A stretch of 14,912 bases of DNA from an uncultured Collinsella sp. (GTDB lineage Bacteria > Actinomycetota > Coriobacteriia > Coriobacteriales > Coriobacteriaceae). Both the position numbers and the translations under genes were made by a program. How positions within the stretch are numbered: position 1 is the first letter of the stretch; each line of letters opens with the position of its first letter. The DNA is taken from positions 1 through 14,912 of the forward strand of contig CAKUEU010000043.1 of the NCBI GenBank assembly GCA_934646865.1. Direction: 5' to 3'. The notes under the pieces were generated by a model. It ran no database searches. It saw nothing but the letters and a program-made list of their open reading frames with translations, and was not told where the DNA came from. Of the stretch, positions 8,001 through 14,094 are shown one piece after another.

Positions 8001-8485
8001 CACGACACCTGCCAATCGAACGCGTTGTACTGGTGCTCGATCTCGGCGATATGCCCACCACGGATGGTCACGCCAACGGCATCAAAACGAATCGCCTTAA
8101 GCGGATAGTGCTCCATGAGATAGCAACTTGCGATGCGGCGATAGCGGCGTTGCTTTTGAGCATCTACGGCCTCCTCGGGAAAGACCCGCGTGGCGCAATC
8201 CAGAGCGACGCGTCTGGTCTTGACCTCGGCCATCACCACGACATCGTCGAGCTCGTCGAGCAGCACCAGATCGGCCTCGCCCTCGGCGCATCGATAGCCC
8301 TGCTCAAGCAAGGTATAGCCCCGCTCGTTAAAGTAGTCGATGGTAATGAGCTCACCCAACATGCCAAGTTCGCGAGGACTGAGCTCCTTGATAAACTCGG
8401 GCGTAATCGACCCGCAATCGAGCTCGCCGTCTTCCCAACGCTCCTTGAGTTGCTGCGTCTTGCTCTTTTTGCTTGCGGCACACAT
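8000..8485 (-). CDS. yraN: YraN-family (UPF0102) nuclease-fold protein
   Basis: YraN proteins have a PD-(D/E)XK endonuclease-like fold related to Holliday-junction resolvases; their cellular role is poorly defined. The 161-aa product shows LGELITIDYFNERGYTLLEQGYR (42-64), GEADLVLLDE (69-78) with Asp72, the AEVKTR motif (86-91) with Glu87 and Lys89, and the C-terminal IRFDAVGVTI (132-141). It is extended by about 37 residues at the N-terminus (Lys/Glu-rich) relative to the usual family start. ATG at 8485 has AAAGGAG 5 nt upstream. It is the first gene of a probable operon with comM, dprA, trmFO and xerC, as expected from its frequent pairing with comM, and lies downstream of the rnhB terminator. 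Confidence 0.92.
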   Translation of the reverse strand: MCAASKKSKTQQLKERWEDGELDCGSITPEFIKELSPRELGMLGELITIDYFNERGYTLLEQGYRCAEGEADLVLLDELDDVVVMAEVKTRRVALDCATRVFPEEAVDAQKQRRYRRIASCYLMEHYPLKAIRFDAVGVTIRGGHIAEIEHQYNAFDWQVS

Positions 8486-8543
8486 GGGGTCTCCTTTCCC
8501 GCACACTGCATTGCCCCGATGATGAGGGCACCTTTCATGCGGG

Positions 8544-8571
8544 TAAGTACCGGAAACAAACCAAACGCCAA
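8544..8571 (-). promoter_or_regulatory. Candidate promoter of yraN-comM-dprA-trmFO-xerC
   Basis: TTGGCG (8566-8571) and TACTTA (8544-8549) are 16 bp apart on the minus strand, just downstream of the rnhB terminator and 58 bp before the yraN start. The -10 is a poor match, so this is a candidate only; its position between a terminator and a gene is the main support. Confidence 0.35.
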
Positions 8572-8583
8572 CCAAATACCGAC

Positions 8584-8625
8584 AAAAAACGGGCCGCACG
8601 CAACAATCACCTTGCACACGGCCCG
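8584..8625 (-). terminator. Intrinsic terminator of rnhB
   Basis: A 12-bp G+C-rich stem (arms 8614-8625 and 8590-8601, three G-U pairs in RNA) with a 12-nt loop is followed on the minus strand by six T (8584-8589). It lies 49 bp after the rnhB stop. Confidence 0.9.
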
Positions 8626-8674
8626 CTACCAGCAGGTTTATAAAACGCCAGAGGTCCCTGTCTCCACAATTGGC

Positions 8675-9463
8675 CTAGAAAAGGCGCTCGGTCTGCAGAA
8701 AGTTTCCGCAAAAGCTCACGCGGTGCAGCGGACAAAGTCCATGTTTGCGAATGGCCTCGATATGCTCGGGGCTTGCATAGCCCTTCGACTCGGCCAGATG
8801 GTATTCGGGATACTCGGCGTCGTACTCGACCATCATCTCGTCACGCGTGACCTTGGCCATGATAGACGCCGCGGCGATGCAGGCGATTTTGGCATCGCCC
8901 TTCACCACATCGCGCTCGTTGGGAACGGCGCCCAAGGGATTGCCATCCATGAGGACGCAGTCGGGCTCGAGTCCTGTATCGGCCACGGCGCCCGCGACGG
9001 CGGTACGGATAGCACGGGCCATGCCCATCTCATCGATATCCTTCGGCGCGATATGGCAAAAACCGATCGCCGTCGCCACCTCGGCAATCTTCACTGAGAG
9101 CAACTCGCGGCGCGCGGGCGTGAGCTTTTTGGAATCATTGATGCCCCAGACGCGCGGCTCCATAGGAAGACAGACGGCGCATACCGTCAAAGGACCGGCC
9201 ACCGATCCGCGACCCACCTCGTCGACACCAACGACCACCCCATCGCCGCCAAGCTCGTGCATAAGCTCGTACATGTCATTGACGCGCTCGCGCTCGGCAA
9301 GCTCTTTGGCATGGCGTTTGAGGGCGCGTTCACAAGCCTTGATCACCTGCTGGCGCGGGTCCTCGCGATAATGCTCCACAAGGGCGGGAATCTCCTCAAA
9401 CGTAGCGCTCGCCAACTCACCGGCAACCTGCGATGCCGAAACCGAGCTCGTCATGTTGGCCAT
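8675..9463 (-). CDS. rnhB: Ribonuclease HII
   Basis: RNase HII cuts RNA in RNA-DNA hybrids and removes single misincorporated ribonucleotides from DNA. The 262-aa product carries the type 2 signature GVDEVGRGSVAGPL (79-92; catalytic Asp81 and Glu82), INDSKKLTPARR (108-119), MDGNP with Asp173, the KGDAKIACIAAASIMAKVTRD block (188-208) with Asp208, and the C-terminal GYASPEHIEAIRKHG and LHRVSF. An N-terminal helical extension of about 75 residues, including YREDPRQQVIKACERALKRH, resembles that of Firmicutes RNase HII. The start is ATG at 9463 with AAGGAGG about 7 nt upstream; an in-frame ATG at 9481 precedes that site and is not used. It follows rplS by 93 bp, most of it taken by the rplS terminator. 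Confidence 0.96.
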   Translation of the reverse strand: MANMTSSVSASQVAGELASATFEEIPALVEHYREDPRQQVIKACERALKRHAKELAERERVNDMYELMHELGGDGVVVGVDEVGRGSVAGPLTVCAVCLPMEPRVWGINDSKKLTPARRELLSVKIAEVATAIGFCHIAPKDIDEMGMARAIRTAVAGAVADTGLEPDCVLMDGNPLGAVPNERDVVKGDAKIACIAAASIMAKVTRDEMMVEYDAEYPEYHLAESKGYASPEHIEAIRKHGLCPLHRVSFCGNFLQTERLF

Positions 9464-9492
9464 ACCAGGCCCTCCTTGCATGCAAATCAGAT

Positions 9493-9522
9493 AAAAAGAA
9501 GGGCCACCCGAAGGTGACCCTT
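9493..9522 (-). terminator. Intrinsic terminator of rplS
   Basis: A 10-bp stem (arms 9513-9522 and 9499-9508, one G-U pair) is capped by a C(TTCG)G tetraloop and followed by CTTTTTAT on the minus strand. It lies 34 bp after the rplS stop and only about 30 bp before the rnhB start. Confidence 0.92.
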
Positions 9523-9556
9523 GTGTCCAAACGAGTGGACAGACGCTGCGATCTTC

Positions 9557-9898
9557 TTAGCGCTTCTCGGGGATGCGAGCAGCCTTGCCCACCTTGTCGC
9601 GGAGGTAGTACAGCTTGGCGCGACGGACGCGACCATGGCGAACGACCTCGAGCTTGGCGATCTTGGGGCTGTGAAGCGGGAAGGTACGCTCAACACCGAC
9701 ACCGAAGGACATCTTGCGGACGGTGAAGGTCTCGCGGGCACCGGCGCCGGCCATGCGGATGACGTCGCCCTGGAAGACCTGGATGCGCTCGCGGTCGCCT
9801 TCCTTAATGCGGTAGTGAACCTTGACGTTGTCGGCGACGCGAACCTGAGGAATGTCCTCGCGGATCTGCTGACGCTCGATTGCGCGGATGTAATCCAT
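9557..9898 (-). CDS. rplS: 50S ribosomal protein L19
   Basis: L19 lies at the 30S-50S interface of the large subunit. The 113-aa product is of family length and shows the standard landmarks: [17 protein letters not shown] at the N-terminus, [29 protein letters not shown], then [17 protein letters not shown] and the basic tail [18 protein letters not shown]. The start is ATG at 9898 with AAGGA 7 nt upstream. A TTG two codons earlier (9904) lies too close to that site. The gene has its own promoter and a leader hairpin, and ends at a strong terminator. In many bacteria rplS follows rimM-trmD; here it follows ppdK. Confidence 0.98.
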   Translation of the reverse strand: MDYIRAIERQQIREDIPQVRVADNVKVHYRIKEGDRERIQVFQGDVIRMAGAGARETFTVRKMSFGVGVERTFPLHSPKIAKLEVVRHGRVRRAKLYYLRDKVGKAARIPEKR

Positions 9899-9922
9899 GT
9901 GCAATTCCTTACTCTTCTAGAG

Positions 9923-9946
9923 GTGCCGTACCATCTTGGCCGGCAC
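9923..9946 (-). promoter_or_regulatory. Hairpin in the rplS leader
   Basis: Within the roughly 60-nt rplS leader, GTGCCG (9941-9946) pairs with CGGCAC (9923-9928). The stem extends inward by GCC/GGT past a bulged A to a 5-nt loop. It sits about 25 nt before the start codon. L19 autoregulatory leaders are known in other phyla; equivalence here is inference. Confidence 0.45.
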
Positions 9947-9967
9947 GTAGTTGAACAAACGTATTCG

Positions 9968-9995
9968 AGTATACACGCGCGGGTTTCTGCTGCAA
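9968..9995 (-). promoter_or_regulatory. Promoter of rplS
   Basis: TTGCAG (9990-9995) and TATACT (9968-9973) are 16 bp apart on the minus strand. The predicted start near 9961 gives a leader of about 60 nt. Confidence 0.65.
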
Positions 9996-10041
9996 GAACA
10001 ATTTTTTACGCAGACAAAAAGACAAAACCCGCACATGATAA

Positions 10042-10069
10042 CCGCCCGCCTCACGAATGAGACGGGCGG
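10042..10069 (-). terminator. Hairpin terminator of ppdK
   Basis: An 11-bp G+C-rich stem (arms 10059-10069 and 10042-10052, one G-U pair in RNA) with a 6-nt loop lies 38 bp after the ppdK stop. The following minus-strand bases are only moderately T-rich (GGTTATCATG, then GGGTTTTGTCTTTTTG further on), so termination may be imperfect. Confidence 0.6.
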
Positions 10070-10107
10070 CATGAAGGGGGCTACACTAGACGTCGATGTG
10101 CGGGGCG

Positions 10108-12858
10108 CTAGGCGTTGCGCTTGGCCTCGAGCTTGGCCTGAGCGGCAGCCAGGCGTGCGAGGGGCACGCGATAGGGCGAGCAGGACACGTAGTCCACGTC
10201 GGCCACGTTAAACAGGCCCTTGATGGACTTGGGGTCGCCGCCGTGCTCGCCGCACACGCCAAAGTGCATGTCGGGATTGGTGGCGCGACCCTTCTCCACC
10301 GCCATGCGCACGAGCTCGAGAACCGCCGTGTCGATGGTCTCGAAGGGGTTGTCCTTCAGGATCTTCTTGTGCAGGTACAGCGGAATGAACTTGGCCTCGG
10401 CATCGTCGCGGGAGAAGCCAAAGGTCGTCTGGGTAAGGTCGTTGGTGCCAAAGCAGAAGAAGTCGGCGTGCTGGGCGATCTCGTCGGCGACCATGCAGGC
10501 GCGCGGCAGCTCGAGCATCGTGCCCACGGGAATGTTGAGCTCGACGCCCTCCTCGGCGGAAACCTTGGCGATGACACGCTCGATGACCTCGCGGGTCTGG
10601 ACATGCTCTGCCGTGATGGAAACGAGCGGAACCATGATCTCGGGGCGTGGGTCGACACCCTCCTTGATAAGGCGGGCAGCAGCCGTGGCGACGGCGCGAA
10701 CCTGCATGAGCGGCAGATCGCTAAAGACGACGGACAGGCGCACACCACGCAGGCCGAGCATCGGGTTGGACTCGACCATGCCGTCGATACGACGCAGGCG
10801 GGCACGCAGGGCGGCAAGCTCTTCCTCGCTGGCACCAGCGGCTTCCTTCTTGGTGATGGCGACCTCAAGCTCGCGAGGATCATCCAGGAACTCATGCAGC
10901 GGCGGATCGAGCAGGCGAACGACCACATCGCGGCCGGACATGGTCTTGAACATCGCCAAGAAGTCCTCGGTCTGAACCTTGAGCAGGTCGGCCAGGGCCT
11001 GCTGCTTCACGGCCTCATCGTCAGACAGGATAAAGCTCTGGATGATGTTCTTGCGATCGCCCAGGAACATGTGCTCGGTGCGGCACAGACCGATGGCCTC
11101 GGCGCCAAACTCGAGCGCGAGCGCAGCATCCTCGGGGTTGTCGGCGTTGACGCGCACGTGGTTGGCGTGACCGTCGGTCTCGTCCAAACGGATCTCATCG
11201 GCCCAAGACAGGATGGTGTCCAGGTCGCCGGTGAGCTCTGCAGAGACCAGGTCGACCGCGCCGTCGACGACGATACCCTGGGTGCCGTCGATGGAGATGA
11301 CATCGCCCTCGCGCAGCACGCGGTCGCTGCCCTCGATGCGCACGACCTTCTCTGCCGCGTCAATGTGGAAGCGCTCAACGCCGCAAACGCAGGGCGTACC
11401 CATGCCGCGGGCGATAACGGCGGCATGGCTCGTCTTGCCACCGTGGCTGGTCAGGATGCCCTCGGCGGCGACCATGCCCTTCAGGTCGTCGGGGTTGGTC
11501 TCCCAGCGAACCAAAATGACTTTATGCCCCTCGGCGGAACGTGCAACGGCGTCATCGCTCGAGAACACGACCTCGCCCACGGCGGCACCGGGGCTGGCGT
11601 TCAGACCGCTGGCCAGCGCCTCGTACTTCTTGGAGGCGTCGAACTGCGGGTGCAGGAGCTGGTCGAGCTGTGCGGGGTCGATGCGGCTCACGGCCTCCTC
11701 ACGGGTGATCAGGCCCTCCTCGACCATCTCGATGGCGATACGCAGGGCGGCGGTAGCGGTGCGCTTGCCCACGCGAGTCTGGAGCATCCAAAGCTTACCC
11801 TGCTCGATGGTGAACTCGATATCGCACATATCGCGATAGTGATCCTCGAGCGTCAGGAACACGCGCTCGAGCTCCTCACCTGCAGACTCGAGGCCCGGGG
11901 TGGTCTTGAGGTCGGCGATGGGCTCGGTGTTGCGGATGCCGGCGACAACGTCCTCGCCCTGGGCGTTGACCAAAAAGTCGCCATAGAACTCCTTGGTGCC
12001 GTCGGCCGGGTTGCGCGTAAAGGCGACGCCGGTCGCAGAGGTCTCGCCCTTGTTGCCAAAGGCCATGGCCTGGACGTTGACGGCGGTACCGAGCTCGTCA
12101 GAGATGCCGTGCTGTTTGCGGTAAATGCAGGCGCGCTCATTCATCCAGCTGCCAAAGACGGCCTGGATGGCAAGGCGCAACTGGAGCTCCGGGTCGTGCG
12201 GGAAGACAGGCTTGCCGTCAACAACCTCGAGCTCGGGGTACAGGGCGGCATCAACGTTCTCGGAGAAGATGCCCTTGAAAGTCTCGACGAGCTCCTGCAG
12301 GTCCTCGGCCGAAAGCTCGGAATCGACGCGAACGCCGGCGACCAAGCGTGCCTGGGTCAGAGCGTTCTCGAACAGGTCGGCGTCGACGCCCATAACGACG
12401 TTGGAGAACATCTGGATAAAGCGGCGGTAGCTATCCCAGGCAAAACGCGGGTTTTGTGTCTGGGCGATAAGGCCCTGAACGGAATCGTCATTGAGGCCCA
12501 GGTTGAGGACTGTGTCCATCATGCCGGGCATGGAGAACGGAGCGCCCGAGCGAACCGATACGAGCAGCGGATCGGAGGCATCGCCGAGCTTTTTGCCGCA
12601 GCGGGCCTCGAGGTCGGCCTCGGCGGCAACGATCTCATCGAGTGCGCCTTCGGGCCAGACGTTGCCGGCACCGGAGTACTCGACACAGGTCTGGCAGGTA
12701 ATGGTAAAGCCACCAGGAACCGGCAGACCGATGCGGCTCATCTCGGCAAGGTTTGCGCCTTTGCCGCCAAGCGCGAAGTTCATGGATTTGTCGCCCTCAG
12801 TGACACAGGTGCCCTGGGCGTCGGTTCCAAAACGGTAAACCCTCTTGCAATCGCTCAC
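10108..12858 (-). CDS. ppdK: Pyruvate, phosphate dikinase
   Basis: PPDK interconverts pyruvate + ATP + Pi and PEP + AMP + PPi. In fermentative bacteria it can run either for PPi-linked glycolysis or for PEP supply. The 916-aa product has the N-terminal nucleotide-binding domain (GGKGANLAEMSRIGLPVPGGF, 31-51; SVRSGAPFSMPGMMDTVLNLG, 101-121), the phosphohistidine domain with GGKTSHAAVIARGMG (473-487; catalytic His478), and the C-terminal PEP/pyruvate barrel. In the barrel are RTEHMFLG, the NPMLGLRGVRL segment, FGTNDLTQTTFGFSRDD and the catalytic Cys869 in GVCGEHGGDP. Thr476, two residues before His478, is the site that PPDK regulatory proteins phosphorylate, and such a protein is encoded just upstream. 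The start is GTG at 12858, preceded by AAGGGGAA. It appears to be a single-gene unit with its own promoter and terminator. Confidence 0.98.
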   Translation of the reverse strand: MSDCKRVYRFGTDAQGTCVTEGDKSMNFALGGKGANLAEMSRIGLPVPGGFTITCQTCVEYSGAGNVWPEGALDEIVAAEADLEARCGKKLGDASDPLLVSVRSGAPFSMPGMMDTVLNLGLNDDSVQGLIAQTQNPRFAWDSYRRFIQMFSNVVMGVDADLFENALTQARLVAGVRVDSELSAEDLQELVETFKGIFSENVDAALYPELEVVDGKPVFPHDPELQLRLAIQAVFGSWMNERACIYRKQHGISDELGTAVNVQAMAFGNKGETSATGVAFTRNPADGTKEFYGDFLVNAQGEDVVAGIRNTEPIADLKTTPGLESAGEELERVFLTLEDHYRDMCDIEFTIEQGKLWMLQTRVGKRTATAALRIAIEMVEEGLITREEAVSRIDPAQLDQLLHPQFDASKKYEALASGLNASPGAAVGEVVFSSDDAVARSAEGHKVILVRWETNPDDLKGMVAAEGILTSHGGKTSHAAVIARGMGTPCVCGVERFHIDAAEKVVRIEGSDRVLREGDVISIDGTQGIVVDGAVDLVSAELTGDLDTILSWADEIRLDETDGHANHVRVNADNPEDAALALEFGAEAIGLCRTEHMFLGDRKNIIQSFILSDDEAVKQQALADLLKVQTEDFLAMFKTMSGRDVVVRLLDPPLHEFLDDPRELEVAITKKEAAGASEEELAALRARLRRIDGMVESNPMLGLRGVRLSVVFSDLPLMQVRAVATAAARLIKEGVDPRPEIMVPLVSITAEHVQTREVIERVIAKVSAEEGVELNIPVGTMLELPRACMVADEIAQHADFFCFGTNDLTQTTFGFSRDDAEAKFIPLYLHKKILKDNPFETIDTAVLELVRMAVEKGRATNPDMHFGVCGEHGGDPKSIKGLFNVADVDYVSCSPYRVPLARLAAAQAKLEAKRNA

Positions 12859-12874
12859 GATACTTCCCCTTCCA

Positions 12875-12888
12875 TGCGCTTACGCGCA
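12875..12888 (-). other. Small hairpin before the ppdK ribosome binding site
   Basis: TGCGC-GTAA-GCGCA on the minus strand: a 5-bp stem with a GNRA-type loop, ending immediately before GGAAGGGGAA. Almost the same element (differing only in the loop) precedes the regulatory gene at 14074-14087. Confidence 0.4.
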
Positions 12889-12933
12889 CGACCGTGGTAA
12901 CGAATCGACCCGCCGGATGCGGGCCGTGAGGGA

Positions 12934-12939
12934 ACTATA
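12934..12939 (-). promoter_or_regulatory. Candidate -10 box of ppdK
   Basis: TATAGT lies 76 bp before the ppdK start. No TTGACA-like box is found 15-19 bp upstream (the sequence there reads CTCAAGCC). A weak -35 would suit an activated promoter, with the GGTAAA boxes beginning about 42 bp upstream of the -10. Confidence 0.4.
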
Positions 12940-12980
12940 CGGCGGGTTTTGGACAGGCTTGAGCAGAGGGTGCGCGGTTT

Positions 12981-13029
12981 GGTAAACGTGCTAAAACCGG
13001 CGGTAAACGGTAGGTAAAGGTGGTTACCT
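12981..13029. promoter_or_regulatory. Iterated GGTAAA boxes and an 18-bp dyad upstream of ppdK
   Basis: On the plus strand GGTAAACG begins at 12981 and again at 13002, and GGTAAAGG begins at 13013: spacings of 21 and 11 bp, about two and one helical turns. AGGTAA (13012-13017) and TTACCT (13024-13029) form an inverted repeat with a 6-bp spacer. A further inverted copy, CTTTACC, lies at 13087-13093. The arrangement looks like an operator for a DNA-binding regulator of ppdK; the regulator is unknown. Confidence 0.45.
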
Positions 13030-13122
13030 TATGAAGATACCACTACAAGGAAAATGCAGGTAGGATGCGATGTTTTTGCTAAATCGCTTTACCATTTATC
13101 AGCATTATTTCCAAGTATTCTC

Positions 13123-13188
13123 TTTGGGTAGCTAAAAGAGCCCCGTCCCAAATTAGCTACCCAAACAACCTTGTCCCAAGTGAGCTAC
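13123..13188. repeat. Intergenic repeat with a 13-bp perfect inverted repeat
   Basis: TTTGGGTAGCTAA (13123-13135) and TTAGCTACCCAAA (13153-13165) are a perfect 13-bp inverted repeat around 17 bp. A direct repeat of GTCCCAAATTAGCTAC (13145-13160) occurs at 13173-13188 with 14 of 16 bases the same, 28 bp on, and carries the stop codon of the regulatory protein gene. No T-run follows the stem on either strand, so it is not a standard terminator. The rest of the 326-bp gap (12859-13184) holds the ppdK promoter region; 13030-13122 is A+T-richer with no other clear feature. Confidence 0.6.
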
Positions 13189-14060
13189 TTTTGTTGAGTG
13201 CGGCGGGCGGCACGGCGGGCTCTTGCCTCTTGAATCTCTTCGAGGTGAGCAATGATCTCGGCAGCGCTTTCCTCGATGGCTTTGCCGTCAGTACGCACTA
13301 CAAAGCAGCCCAGGCGTTTCATGAGCGCGCGGGCTTCCGCAAGCTCACTACGCACGCTCTCGGGCTCGGCATAGGAGCCGGCAACGGCACGGGCGTAGTC
13401 ATCGCCCAAGCGGCTATCGCGAATTTCGGAAATCACATCGACGGTCGAAATCAGGCCGAACAGGCGCATCGGGTCGACCTCGTAAATCGACTTGGGCGGC
13501 TCCATGCCATGCGCCAGTGGGACATTGGCGACCTTGTAGCCCTGATAGGCTAAATACATCGACAGCGGCGTCTTGGACGTGCGCGACACGCCCAGCAGCA
13601 CGATATCAGCACCCGACAGATCGTCACAACCACGACCGTCATCGTGCTCAACGAAATACTCCATAGCCTCGATACGATGGAAATAGCGGTCATCGGTCTT
13701 GTGAATCACGCCCGCAACGCCCTTGGGCGGCACACCGATGAGCGACGACAGCACGGCAAGCGTCGGGCCGATCAGGTCGACCGAACGGATATGCAGCATA
13801 CCCAGGTAATCGAGCACGCGGGCGCGAAGCGCCGGATCGACAATGGTGTGGAACACGGCAATATCGCGATGGTCCGCATCGACGCGCGGCCCCACAAATG
13901 ACTTGACCTGCTCCACAGAGGTCACCTTAGGCAGACGCAAAACGCGAAAAGCCCCTTCATCAAATTGCCCGGACGCCGCAAGCACCACCTCACAAGCGGT
14001 ATCACCGAGCGAGTCGGAGATAACGATAACGGTGGGACGAGCGGTGACCGGGCAATCCAT
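13185..14060 (-). CDS. Pyruvate, phosphate dikinase regulatory protein (bifunctional kinase/phosphotransferase, DUF299)
   Basis: Members of this family phosphorylate a Thr next to the catalytic His of PPDK, using ADP, to switch it off, and remove the phosphate by Pi-dependent phosphorolysis to switch it on. A sister group acts on PEP synthase. The 291-aa product has the N-terminal VIVISDSLGDTACEV (11-25), the middle LIGPTLAVLSSLIG (96-109), the KTDDRYFHRIEAMEYFVEHDDG block (121-142), the P-loop GVSRTSKT (157-164), KVANVPLAHG, and GLISTVDVISEIRDSRLG. The C-terminal tail is Arg/Lys-rich. ATG at 14060 has AAAGGAG upstream. It lies 34 bp after glyS and upstream of ppdK, so PPDK is the natural target. 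The assignment to PPDK rather than PEP synthase rests on that neighbour. The stop codon falls inside a repeat element. Confidence 0.95.
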   Translation of the reverse strand: MDCPVTARPTVIVISDSLGDTACEVVLAASGQFDEGAFRVLRLPKVTSVEQVKSFVGPRVDADHRDIAVFHTIVDPALRARVLDYLGMLHIRSVDLIGPTLAVLSSLIGVPPKGVAGVIHKTDDRYFHRIEAMEYFVEHDDGRGCDDLSGADIVLLGVSRTSKTPLSMYLAYQGYKVANVPLAHGMEPPKSIYEVDPMRLFGLISTVDVISEIRDSRLGDDYARAVAGSYAEPESVRSELAEARALMKRLGCFVVRTDGKAIEESAAEIIAHLEEIQEARARRAARRTQQK

Positions 14061-14073
14061 GCGGGGCTCCTTT

Positions 14074-14087
14074 TGCGCTTATGCGCA
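14074..14087 (-). other. Small hairpin before the regulatory gene's ribosome binding site
   Basis: TGCGC-ATAA-GCGCA on the minus strand, followed directly by AAAAGGAG. It sits in the 34-bp glyS to regulator gap and matches the element before ppdK (12875-12888) in both stem arms. Confidence 0.4.
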
Positions 14088-14094
14088 GGCTGGC

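Noticed and set aside
8033..9097. A 354-codon plus-strand frame crossing yraN, the terminator and rnhB
   Set aside because: It runs antisense through two recognised genes and a strong terminator; it is a shadow frame.
9979..10032. Long-range hairpin GCGGGTTT/AAACCCGC between ppdK and rplS
   Set aside because: Only 8 bp with a 38-nt loop spanning the rplS promoter; likely chance.
10096..12900. A 934-codon open frame on the plus strand, antisense to the whole of ppdK
   Set aside because: It is a mirror of ppdK codon bias in a G+C-rich gene; the product is low in family-like motifs, no ribosome binding site is seen, and ppdK itself is beyond doubt.
13123..13165. Intrinsic terminator for the regulatory protein gene
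   Set aside because: The stem is long and perfect, but no T-run follows on the minus strand and the loop is large, so it is listed as a repeat.
13123..13188. CRISPR array
   Set aside because: There are only two direct repeat units of 16 bp with a 12-bp gap, plus an inverted copy; no regular spacers and no cas genes.
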